A stretch of 64,000 bases of DNA, taken from contig JAQTUX010000001.1 of the NCBI GenBank assembly GCA_028707125.1, forward strand, positions 928,023 through 992,022, read 5' to 3'. The DNA is from Candidatus Omnitrophota bacterium. GTDB taxonomy: Bacteria; Omnitrophota; Gorgyraeia; Gygaellales; JAQTUX01. Of the stretch, positions 16,459 through 23,720 are shown piece by piece (position 1 is the first letter of the stretch; each line of letters opens with the position of its first letter). The position numbers and the translations under genes are program-made. The notes under the pieces are model-generated. The model saw only the letters and a list, made by a program, of their open reading frames with translations, did no database searches and was not told where the DNA came from.

Positions 16459-17736
16459 ATGCACGATTTCAAATACAAAGGAAAAGAGCTTTATTGCGAA
16501 GGCGTGAGGTTGTCGGAGCTGGCTGAAAAATACGGCACGCCGCTTTTTGTCTACAGCTATAAGACGCTGATAGGTCATTATAAAAAACTGCGCGATGCCT
16601 TCCGCAGCGTAAATCCGCTTATTTGCTTTTCATTAAAGTCAAATTCCAATCTTGCCATTGCCCGCGCTTTAGTGGACGCCGGAGCAGGCGTTGATATTGT
16701 TTCCGGCGGCGAGATGTTCAGGGCGCTAAAGACAGGATGCAGCCCCAAAAAGATCGTTTACGCCTCCGTGGGAAAGACAGGGGAGGAAATCAAAGAGGCG
16801 ATACGCAAAGGCATCCTTTTGTTCAACGTGGAGTCAATACCCGAGCTTAAACTTATAAGCAGCATGGCCGTAAAGGCGGGCAGGAGTGTTGACATATCCC
16901 TGCGGTTAAACCCCGATGTCAAGCCGCGCACGCATAAATACATAACCACAGCGAATAAAATAAATAAATTCGGCATTGATAAGGAAACGGTAAAGTGGAT
17001 CGCTAATAACTCGCGCGAGTTCCCAAATATAAACATAGCCGGGCTCCACCTGCATATCGGCTCTCAGATCATTGACAGCAAGCCGTTCATTGAGGCGATC
17101 AAGAAGACGATAGGCCTGATACATTATCTGAGGATCGCCGGCGTCGGCCTTAAATGGCTTAATATCGGCGGAGGCCTGGGTATCATCTACAATAACGAGG
17201 AGCCGCAGACCGCCGCTGAATACGCGCGCTCTGTCCTGCCTCTGATAAACAAAACCGGTTTGAATATCATACTTGAGCCGGGCAGGTTTATCGTCGGTAA
17301 CGCCGGAGTGCTGCTTACGCGCGTTATTTATGTCAAGGATACGGCCCGCAAAAGGTTTGTCATAGTTGACGCGGGGATGAATGACCTTATAAGGCCGGCT
17401 CTTTATGAGGCATACCACGATATATTGCCGGCAGTAAAGAACAGGATGCCTGCCGCGGGCCTTAAGGCTGCCGATGTGGTCGGGCCAATTTGCGAAAGCA
17501 GCGATTTTCTCGGTAAGGACAGAAGATTACCGGAGCTTTTGCCGGGGGACCTGCTTTCAGTGATGGGCGCGGGGGCTTACGGTTTCAGCATGTCTTCAAA
17601 TTACAATTCGCGCTGCCGCTGCGCGGAGGTAATGGTAGCGGGAAAGAAGATGTATCTGGTGAGGGAGAGGGAATCATACAGCGATTTGATCAGGGGCGAA
17701 CACGTCCCTGAGTTCCTTTTTGCCTCAGGGTTATAA
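16459..17736 (+). CDS. lysA: Diaminopimelate decarboxylase
   Basis: A 425-aa PLP enzyme of the alanine-racemase fold group making L-lysine from meso-DAP. The PLP lysine is about residue 60 in 'CFSLKSNSN'. 'LHLHIGSQI', 'NIGGGLGI', 'EPGRFIVGNAG' and 'CESSDFLGKDR' are diagnostic. I chose ATG 16459; the earlier in-frame GTG at 16441 lies inside the hairpin repeat and is a poor start. No lysine riboswitch fits in the 40 nt between argH and lysA. It heads the lysA-dapF-dapA-dapB-dapL run. Confidence 0.96.
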   Translation: MHDFKYKGKELYCEGVRLSELAEKYGTPLFVYSYKTLIGHYKKLRDAFRSVNPLICFSLKSNSNLAIARALVDAGAGVDIVSGGEMFRALKTGCSPKKIVYASVGKTGEEIKEAIRKGILLFNVESIPELKLISSMAVKAGRSVDISLRLNPDVKPRTHKYITTANKINKFGIDKETVKWIANNSREFPNINIAGLHLHIGSQIIDSKPFIEAIKKTIGLIHYLRIAGVGLKWLNIGGGLGIIYNNEEPQTAAEYARSVLPLINKTGLNIILEPGRFIVGNAGVLLTRVIYVKDTARKRFVIVDAGMNDLIRPALYEAYHDILPAVKNRMPAAGLKAADVVGPICESSDFLGKDRRLPELLPGDLLSVMGAGAYGFSMSSNYNSRCRCAEVMVAGKKMYLVRERESYSDLIRGEHVPEFLFASGL

Positions 17737-17738
17737 AT

Positions 17739-18542
17739 ATGAAGACAATCAAGTTCACAAAGATGGTGGCAGCGGGCAATGACTTCGTAGTGGTTGAGGG
17801 CAATATCCCGCAGCCGCGAAAGTCAGCCGTTAAAATGTGCCATAGGACTTCCGGCATAGGCGCGGACGGCATGCTTCTTTTAAGCAAAGGCGGGAAAGCG
17901 GATGTCAGAATGCGCGTATTCAACGCCGACGGTTCAGAAGCGGAGATGTGCGGCAACGGAGCAAGGTGCGCCTGCCTTTATTGGGCGGCCAGGACAGGGA
18001 AGAACAATGTAGCGATATCTACCGCTGCCGGCAGAGTGAGCGGCCGCGTCAACGGCAGTATGGTCAGAATAAGGTTAACCGAACCGCGCCGCCTCAGAAT
18101 GGATATACCGATCCGATTAGGGCAGCGCGGCATAAAGGTGAATTACATAGATACAGGAGTGCCTCACGCGGTAGTATTTGTTGAGGGCCTTGATAAAATA
18201 GATGTTCCCGCTATCGGCAGGCAGATCAGGTATCACGGCAGATTTTCCCCCGGCGGCGCTAACGCCGATTTTGTGGAAGTCGCGTCCAAAGACAGGATAA
18301 ACATAAGGACATATGAACGCGGCGTAGAAAATGAAACACTTGCCTGCGGAACAGGGGCGGCCGCGTCAGCGATAGTCACAAGCATAAAATTACAAGGCAG
18401 CGACGGCAGGAAAAAAATAAGCGTATTGACGAGAGGCAAAGAGGAATTAAAGGTTTATTTTAATAAGACAGGCGGCAGTATCAGCGATGTCTGGCTTGAG
18501 GGCGCTGTCAGAGTAGTTTATGGAGGGGAGTATTATGTTTAG
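17739..18542 (+). CDS. dapF: Diaminopimelate epimerase
   Basis: A 267-aa PLP-independent racemase turning LL-DAP into meso-DAP for peptidoglycan and lysine. The two catalytic cysteines are visible: Cys71 in 'EMCGNGARC' and one near 204 in 'LACGTGAAAS'. It begins 2 nt after lysA and overlaps dapA by 8 nt at the preferred dapA start. Confidence 0.97.
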   Translation: MKTIKFTKMVAAGNDFVVVEGNIPQPRKSAVKMCHRTSGIGADGMLLLSKGGKADVRMRVFNADGSEAEMCGNGARCACLYWAARTGKNNVAISTAAGRVSGRVNGSMVRIRLTEPRRLRMDIPIRLGQRGIKVNYIDTGVPHAVVFVEGLDKIDVPAIGRQIRYHGRFSPGGANADFVEVASKDRINIRTYERGVENETLACGTGAAASAIVTSIKLQGSDGRKKISVLTRGKEELKVYFNKTGGSISDVWLEGAVRVVYGGEYYV

Positions 18543-19413
18543 GGGCTCTATTGTGGCGTTGGTCACGCCGTTTAAGAACGGCAAGGTTGATGAGGCGGCT
18601 CTTAAGAACTTAATAGAATTTCAGATCAAGAACGGCACTTCAGGTATAGTGCCTTGCGGCACAACGGGCGAATCCGCGACGCTTTCTCCCGCGGAGCATA
18701 GTTTAGTGATTGAGCTGACCGTAAAGCTTGTCAACAAACGCGTGCCGGTCATCGCCGGGACCGGTTCTAATTCCACGGATGAGGCGATAGCGCTGACCAG
18801 GCATGCCGCCGACGCGGGCGCGGACGGCTCTCTTCAGGTCTCTCCTTATTATAACAGGCCGACGCAGAAGGGGCTGTTTGAGCATTTTAAGGCGATAGCC
18901 GATTCTGTTGACATACCCATCATACTTTATAATATTGCCTCGCGCACAGGGGTTAACATAGAGCCGGAGACGATCTACGGATTGTCCAGGGAGTGCAAGA
19001 ATATCGTCGGAGTAAAAGAGGCATCGGGGAACCTGGAGCAGATGGCGCGCGTAAAACTGTTATGCGGCGAAAAGTTTGACCTGATCTCCGGGGACGACGG
19101 GCTTACGCTGCCGGTATTGAGCATCGGCGGGACAGGGATCATTTCCGTGGTGGCGAATGTTGTCCCCCGCGATACGGCGGAAATGGTAGGCAGTTTTGAA
19201 AAAGGCAATATCAAAAAGGCCAGGCAGCTGCATTACAGGTTATTGCCTTTGGTCAAAGCGATGTTCATGGAAACCAATCCCATCCCGGTCAAGACGGCCA
19301 TGGGCTTGATGAAATTGTGCGAGCCGACACTGCGGCTGCCGATGTGCCCGATGTCTGAAGGCAATTTCAAGAGATTAAAGATTGTAATGAAGGAATACGG
19401 GCTGATCAAATAA
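18535..19413 (+). CDS. dapA: 4-hydroxy-tetrahydrodipicolinate synthase
   Basis: A 292-aa TIM-barrel aldolase condensing pyruvate and aspartate semialdehyde. The Schiff-base lysine is about Lys161 in 'IVGVKEASGN'. 'GTTGESATLSPAEH' and 'YYNRPTQKGL' are family blocks. I chose ATG 18535 because GGAGGGG lies 7 nt upstream and the product starts 'MFRGSIVALVTPF'; the in-frame ATG at 18520 would precede that ribosome binding site. It is followed after 19 nt by dapB. Confidence 0.96.
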   Translation: MFRGSIVALVTPFKNGKVDEAALKNLIEFQIKNGTSGIVPCGTTGESATLSPAEHSLVIELTVKLVNKRVPVIAGTGSNSTDEAIALTRHAADAGADGSLQVSPYYNRPTQKGLFEHFKAIADSVDIPIILYNIASRTGVNIEPETIYGLSRECKNIVGVKEASGNLEQMARVKLLCGEKFDLISGDDGLTLPVLSIGGTGIISVVANVVPRDTAEMVGSFEKGNIKKARQLHYRLLPLVKAMFMETNPIPVKTAMGLMKLCEPTLRLPMCPMSEGNFKRLKIVMKEYGLIK

Positions 19414-19432
19414 ATCAGAGAGGGATCAAACG

Positions 19433-20143
19433 ATGATAAAATTAGCGGTAGTCGGCGCTGGGGGCAGGATGGGCAGGCGCATCATTGCCTTAGCGAACGA
19501 TGATAAGGAGTTTAACGTCATTTGCGGTATTGAAAAGAGGGGCCACTCCGCCTCCGGCAAGGACGTTGAAGGCGTGAAGATATCCAGCGGCACCGACAAT
19601 ATATTTATGTGCGATGTCGTCATAGATTTCAGCCTTGCCGACGCCTTTCCCGGGACACTGAAGGCCGCGCTGCAATATGGCAAGCCCCTGGTGCTGGGCA
19701 CGACCGGCCTTGGCGCCAAAGAGCAGAAGGAGCTTGAGGGCGCCTCAAAAAAGATCCCCATCGTATATTCGCCTAATTTTTCAATAGGGGTGAATATTCT
19801 ATTTGAAGAGGCGGCGAATTTAGCCGGAAAGCTGGGAAAGGACTACGATATAGAGATAGTGGAGGCGCACCACAACAAAAAGAAGGACGCGCCGAGCGGA
19901 ACGGCAAAACGGTTTGCCCAACTGCTGGCGGACGCGTCGGGCAAGAACATACCGGTCCACGCGGTGCGGTTAGGCGATATAGTGGGAGACCACACAATAA
20001 TTTTCTGCGGCAACAGCGAGCGCATAGAGCTCACGCACAGGGCGCATTCACGCGACCTGTTCGCCAAAGGCGCGCTAAAGGCGGCAAAATGGGTAGTTTC
20101 CCGTCCTGCCGGGCTCTACACTATGAAAGAGGTATTAGGGTAA
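19433..20143 (+). CDS. dapB: 4-hydroxy-tetrahydrodipicolinate reductase
   Basis: A 236-aa NAD(P)H-dependent reductase, the step after DapA. The nucleotide-binding 'VVGAGGRMGR' lies at the N-terminus. The catalytic block 'EAHHNKKKDAPSGTA' is in the middle, with the conserved His pair and Lys. An AGAGAGGGA ribosome binding site precedes the ATG. dapL starts 1 nt after its stop. Confidence 0.97.
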   Translation: MIKLAVVGAGGRMGRRIIALANDDKEFNVICGIEKRGHSASGKDVEGVKISSGTDNIFMCDVVIDFSLADAFPGTLKAALQYGKPLVLGTTGLGAKEQKELEGASKKIPIVYSPNFSIGVNILFEEAANLAGKLGKDYDIEIVEAHHNKKKDAPSGTAKRFAQLLADASGKNIPVHAVRLGDIVGDHTIIFCGNSERIELTHRAHSRDLFAKGALKAAKWVVSRPAGLYTMKEVLG

Positions 20144-20144
20144 T

Positions 20145-21302
20145 ATGCCTGCGATTTCCCGGAAACTTAAGCTGCTTCCTCCGTATTTGTTCCTTAAGAT
20201 CGACGAGGCAAAACGGAAGGCCGTAAAAGAGGGCAGGGATATAATTGACTTTGGCATCGGCGACCCTGATCAGCCCACCCCCGGGCATATTATAGACAAA
20301 CTCTGCCGGGCGGCAGGCGATCCCCTTAATCATCGTTATGCCTTAGACCAGGGTATGCCTCTGTTGCGCCGGGCGATCGCTGAATGGTATCAGAAAAGGT
20401 TTAACGTCGGCATTGACCCCGAAAAGGAAGTCCTGCCTTTGATCGGTTCAAAAGAAGGCATTGCCCACCTGCCTTTGGCATTTTTAAATACGGGCGACTA
20501 TTCGCTCATCCCCGATCCCTGTTATCCCCCTTATAAAGGCGGCACTATATTCGCGGGCGGCAAGCCCCATCTTTTGCCTCTACGCGGATCAAACGCCTTC
20601 CTCCCGGACCTCAAAAAAATACCTTCAGGTGTCCTGAAAAGGGCTAAGCTGATTTACGTAAACTATCCCAACAATCCCACTTCTGCCTGCGCGGAGAAAG
20701 ATTTCTACAGGAATTTAGTCAAGTTCGCCGCTAAAAACAATCTTATAATTGTCTCAGACCTTGCTTATTCAGAGATTGCTTATGAAGGATATAAGCCGTG
20801 CAGCCTGCTGGAGGTTGATGGCGCAAAACAGCTCACCATAGAATTCCATTCTTTGTCCAAGACCTATAATATGACCGGCTGGCGCGCGGGCTGGGCATGC
20901 GGAAACGCGCAGGCAATAGCGGCGCTGGCAAAGGTCAAATCAAACATTGATTCGGGCATATTCTCGGCAATACAGTTAGCCGCGGCCGGCGCGCTTACCG
21001 GCCCCCAGGAGCATATTGAACATATGAACGGGCTTTATCAGGAGAGGCGGGATACGCTGATATCCGGATTAAGCTCGCTGGGATGGAAGGTTACGCCTCC
21101 CCGGGCAACTTTTTATGTGTGGCTTGATATACCTGAGCGGATGGACTCTATAAAGTTTTCCGCTTTATTATTGGAAAAGGCGGATATCATAGCCACGCCG
21201 GGAGTTGGTTTCGGTAAATATGGAGAGGGATACGTGCGCCTCGCGTTGACCGTGCCTGTGGAGAGGATCAGGGAGGCGATTGGTAGATTGAGGAAGATAT
21301 GA
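20145..21302 (+). CDS. dapL: LL-diaminopimelate aminotransferase
   Basis: A 385-aa class I/II PLP aminotransferase that makes LL-DAP from tetrahydrodipicolinate in one step. The PLP lysine is about Lys239 in 'HSLSKTYNMTGWRAGW', and 'DFGIGDPDQPTP' is the N-terminal family block. Its position directly after dapB and the lack of dapD/dapE here indicate the aminotransferase pathway, known from plants, Chlamydiae, cyanobacteria and several anaerobic phyla. A generic aspartate aminotransferase is the alternative, but the context favours DapL. Confidence 0.92.
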   Translation: MPAISRKLKLLPPYLFLKIDEAKRKAVKEGRDIIDFGIGDPDQPTPGHIIDKLCRAAGDPLNHRYALDQGMPLLRRAIAEWYQKRFNVGIDPEKEVLPLIGSKEGIAHLPLAFLNTGDYSLIPDPCYPPYKGGTIFAGGKPHLLPLRGSNAFLPDLKKIPSGVLKRAKLIYVNYPNNPTSACAEKDFYRNLVKFAAKNNLIIVSDLAYSEIAYEGYKPCSLLEVDGAKQLTIEFHSLSKTYNMTGWRAGWACGNAQAIAALAKVKSNIDSGIFSAIQLAAAGALTGPQEHIEHMNGLYQERRDTLISGLSSLGWKVTPPRATFYVWLDIPERMDSIKFSALLLEKADIIATPGVGFGKYGEGYVRLALTVPVERIREAIGRLRKI

Positions 21303-21303
21303 A

Positions 21304-21717
21304 ATGGCTATCTGCTACATCGGTATCGGCTCCAATCTGGGCGACAGAGAAAAGAATATTAAAGGATCGATCAGAAGGATGAACCGCGTAGACGGCATAA
21401 GCGCGTTGAAGCGATCAAGCATTTATGAAACAGAGCCGCAAGGAGGCCCTCCTCAGGGTAAATTCCTGAATGCCTGTGTTAAGATACGCGCGCGACTTAA
21501 GCCGCAGGATTTATTGAAGGCGCTTAAGTCCATAGAGCGCGAAATGGGCCGCAGGAAAACAGCGCGTTTTGGGCCGCGCATCATAGACCTGGATATTTTA
21601 CTTTACGGCAATGAGAAAATAAGCCGGAGAGGGCTGAAGATACCGCATCCGAGAATGCTTGAACGGGATTTTGTATTGATGCCGCTAAAAGAGATCGCGC
21701 CGAAGATAAAGATATGA
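21304..21717 (+). CDS. folK: 2-amino-4-hydroxy-6-hydroxymethyldihydropteridine diphosphokinase
   Basis: A 137-aa enzyme, short but complete, transferring pyrophosphate from ATP to hydroxymethyldihydropterin in folate synthesis. 'IGIGSNLGDRE' at the N-terminus and 'RFGPRIIDLDILLY' near residue 90-105 are the family signatures. It starts 1 nt after dapL and overlaps panC by 4 nt. No folP or folB is present in the window. Confidence 0.95.
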   Translation: MAICYIGIGSNLGDREKNIKGSIRRMNRVDGISALKRSSIYETEPQGGPPQGKFLNACVKIRARLKPQDLLKALKSIEREMGRRKTARFGPRIIDLDILLYGNEKISRRGLKIPHPRMLERDFVLMPLKEIAPKIKI

Positions 21718-22559
21718 GATTGATACGCAGCATAGCATCTATGCGGCAATATTGCCTGATGGCCAGGGCCAGGGGTAAGACGATAGGCCTTGTGCCGACT
21801 ATGGGCGCCCTGCATAAAGGCCATCTTTCTCTCATCAGCAGGTCGCGCGAAGAGAACGGCGTTTCCCTGGTCAGTATATTCGTTAACCCGGCGCAGTTTG
21901 TCAGGGGGGAGGATCTGAAAAGATACCCCAGAGATCTTAAGGGCGATCTGGGCCTGGCAAGAAGGGCGGGGGTGGACGCGGTATTTTGCCCGCGGGTAAA
22001 GGAGATTTATCCCCGCGGATACAGGACATACGTTGAAGTTGAAAAAATAAGCGGTGTCCTCTGCGGTAAATCCAGGCCCGGCCACTTCAGGGGCGTTACA
22101 ACGATAGTGGCAAAATTATTTAATATCGTAATGCCGGACGTTGCTTATTTCGGACAAAAGGACGCGCAGCAGGCGGTGATCATCCGCAGGATGGCCCGCG
22201 ACCTGAATATTCCCGTTAAGATAGAGGTAATGCCGATAGTAAGGGAGCCGGACGGGCTGGCTATGAGCTCAAGGAATATTTATCTTAACAGCCGCCAGAG
22301 GCGGGAGGCGGCTATATTATGTAAGTCATTGAAGCTGGCTAAGGAAATGGCGGCGTCGGGAGAGCGCGAAGCAAAGGTCATAATATCGGCGATGAGGCGG
22401 CTCATATCGGGAATAGGCGGGGCCAGGATAGATTATATAGATATAGTCCATCCGGACGACTTAAACGAAATGAGGGTGATAAAGGGCAGGGCCCTGGCTG
22501 TTTTGGCTGTGCGTATAGGCCGGACGCGCCTGATAGATAATATGGCCATTAAAGCATGA
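21714..22559 (+). CDS. panC: Pantothenate synthetase
   Basis: A 281-aa ATP-dependent ligase joining pantoate and beta-alanine. The HIGH-like 'VPTMGALHKGHLSL' (about 28-41), 'FGQKDAQQ' and the KMSKS-like 'MSSRNIYL' are visible. It is coupled by ATGA to folK and to the aspartate dehydrogenase gene. panB and panD are not in the window. Confidence 0.97.
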   Translation: MRLIRSIASMRQYCLMARARGKTIGLVPTMGALHKGHLSLISRSREENGVSLVSIFVNPAQFVRGEDLKRYPRDLKGDLGLARRAGVDAVFCPRVKEIYPRGYRTYVEVEKISGVLCGKSRPGHFRGVTTIVAKLFNIVMPDVAYFGQKDAQQAVIIRRMARDLNIPVKIEVMPIVREPDGLAMSSRNIYLNSRQRREAAILCKSLKLAKEMAASGEREAKVIISAMRRLISGIGGARIDYIDIVHPDDLNEMRVIKGRALAVLAVRIGRTRLIDNMAIKA

Positions 22560-23374
22560 AGCGTTTAAGAATAGGTATAATCGGATGCGGGGCGATAGGC
22601 AGTTATCTCGCGAAGGTGATCGTCAGGGATCTTTCCGGGCGCGCCGTGCTCGTTTCCATATACGATACTGATACTTCAAAGGCAGAACGGCTGGCGTCTG
22701 AACTTGGCGGTAAGGCCATCATAGAGAAGTCGGCGGCGCACCTCATAAGGCGCGTTGACCTGATTGTGGAGGCAGCGTCCGCGTCCGCCTCGGCGGGCAT
22801 AGCGCGCGATGCCCTTAATCTGAAAAAGGACATCATGGTCATGAGCGTGGGCGGGTTGCTGGGCTGCTACGATGAACTTCTGGCTCTGGCGGACAGGAAT
22901 AATTGCCGTGTCTATATCCCCAGCGGCGCTGTATGCGGCATAGACGGGATCAAGGCGCAGCGTTTAGCCGGCATAAAGAGCGTGAGGTTGACCACGCGCA
23001 AATACGCCGGCACCTTTAAGGATGTGCCGTATGTGCGCGAGAACAATATAACGCTGGACGGGCTTAGCGAGGATAAGGTAATATTTGAAGGCAGCGCGAA
23101 GGAGGCAGTGAGGCATTTTCCCCGCAATATAAACGTTGCCGCTACTTTGAGTTTAGCCGGCATAGGCGCGGAAAATACCCGGGTGAGGATAGTGGCCTCA
23201 CCGGCGCTGGAGAACAATATACACGAGATAGAGATAGACGGAGCGGCGGGAAAGATATTTGTTCGCACTGAGAACATAACGCATCCGGATAACCCCAAGA
23301 CGAGCTTTATGGCAGTGCTCTCCGCGGTAGAGGCGCTGCGCGATGTTTTGGGCAACGTCAGGATAGGAACATAA
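22556..23374 (+). CDS. nadX: L-aspartate dehydrogenase
   Basis: A 272-aa Rossmann-fold dehydrogenase. The N-terminal 'GIIGCGAIGSYLA', the central 'IPSGAVCGIDGI', 'PRNINVAATLSLAG' and 'THPDNPKTS' with the conserved active-site His match the AspDH/NadX family. These enzymes oxidise aspartate to iminoaspartate for NAD synthesis, often replacing NadB. It overlaps panC by 4 nt. A substrate link with PanC through aspartate is possible but not needed. No nadA or nadC is present in the window. The symbol is by family, not by proof of NAD function. Confidence 0.88.
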   Translation: MKRLRIGIIGCGAIGSYLAKVIVRDLSGRAVLVSIYDTDTSKAERLASELGGKAIIEKSAAHLIRRVDLIVEAASASASAGIARDALNLKKDIMVMSVGGLLGCYDELLALADRNNCRVYIPSGAVCGIDGIKAQRLAGIKSVRLTTRKYAGTFKDVPYVRENNITLDGLSEDKVIFEGSAKEAVRHFPRNINVAATLSLAGIGAENTRVRIVASPALENNIHEIEIDGAAGKIFVRTENITHPDNPKTSFMAVLSAVEALRDVLGNVRIGT

Positions 23375-23384
23375 TTCATAACGG

Positions 23385-23395
23385 AAGGAGGTGAT
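23385..23395 (+). promoter_or_regulatory. Extended Shine-Dalgarno of the 81-aa protein gene
   Basis: AAGGAGGTGAT is an 11-nt run complementary to the canonical 16S rRNA 3' end, with the GGAGG core 9 nt before the ATG at 23401. It is the most complete ribosome binding site I found in the window and suggests high translation. Confidence 0.85.
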
Positions 23396-23400
23396 AGTTA

Positions 23401-23646
23401 ATGGCAACGAAAGTCGTCAAATTAGGCATCAAAAGGAAAAAGGGCTACCTCTATTATGTTGACAAGAAAGGCGATGTCTCTTGCGCCAAGATGGCAAGAG
23501 GCAAGTCAAAAGGCGGTTCACCGCAAAAGGTGGAAAAGTGCGGCATAGAGAGGAAAGCGGGCTACCTGTATTTCATTGACAAGAAAGGCGATGTCTCTTG
23601 CGCCAAGATGGTCAGAGGCGGCAGAAAGCGGAAAAAGAAGAGATAG
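23401..23646 (+). CDS. Small basic protein with internally duplicated GYLY-DKKGDVSCAKM motif
   Basis: An 81-aa, very lysine/arginine-rich protein made of two copies of a roughly 27-aa unit. The consensus is GI-RK-GYLY--DKKGDVSCAKM-RG, joined by a short basic linker and ending in a poly-basic tail. The DNA of the two units shares an identical 34-nt stretch (23461-23494 and 23578-23611, offset 117 bp), so the duplication is recent or homogenised. Each unit carries one conserved Cys. No signal peptide or membrane segment is seen. It lies 26 nt after the aspartate dehydrogenase gene and ends at a terminator. Nucleic-acid binding is a plausible guess from charge. I do not recognise a characterised family. 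Confidence 0.85.
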   Translation: MATKVVKLGIKRKKGYLYYVDKKGDVSCAKMARGKSKGGSPQKVEKCGIERKAGYLYFIDKKGDVSCAKMVRGGRKRKKKR

Positions 23647-23661
23647 TTTTTCTAAAAATAG

Positions 23662-23703
23662 GCCCCTGTTTATCCCGTAAGATTTACAGGGGCTTATTTT
23701 TTT
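23662..23703 (+). terminator. Rho-independent terminator after the biosynthetic block
   Basis: GCCCCTGT (23662-23669) pairs with ACAGGGGC (23686-23693) and is followed by TTATTTTTTT. It ends the long arg-dap-pan transcription run. Its 3' arm carries the -35 box of the uvrA promoter. Confidence 0.9.
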
Positions 23704-23711
23704 GGTAGAAT
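23683..23711 (+). promoter_or_regulatory. uvrA promoter overlapping the terminator and abutting the ATG
   Basis: TTTACA (23683-23688), a 17-nt spacer and TAGAAT (23706-23711). The -10 box ends 9 nt before the uvrA ATG, and no Shine-Dalgarno sequence lies between. A near-leaderless mRNA is expected. No SOS (LexA) box was recognised. Confidence 0.65.
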
Positions 23712-23720
23712 GTAACTGCT

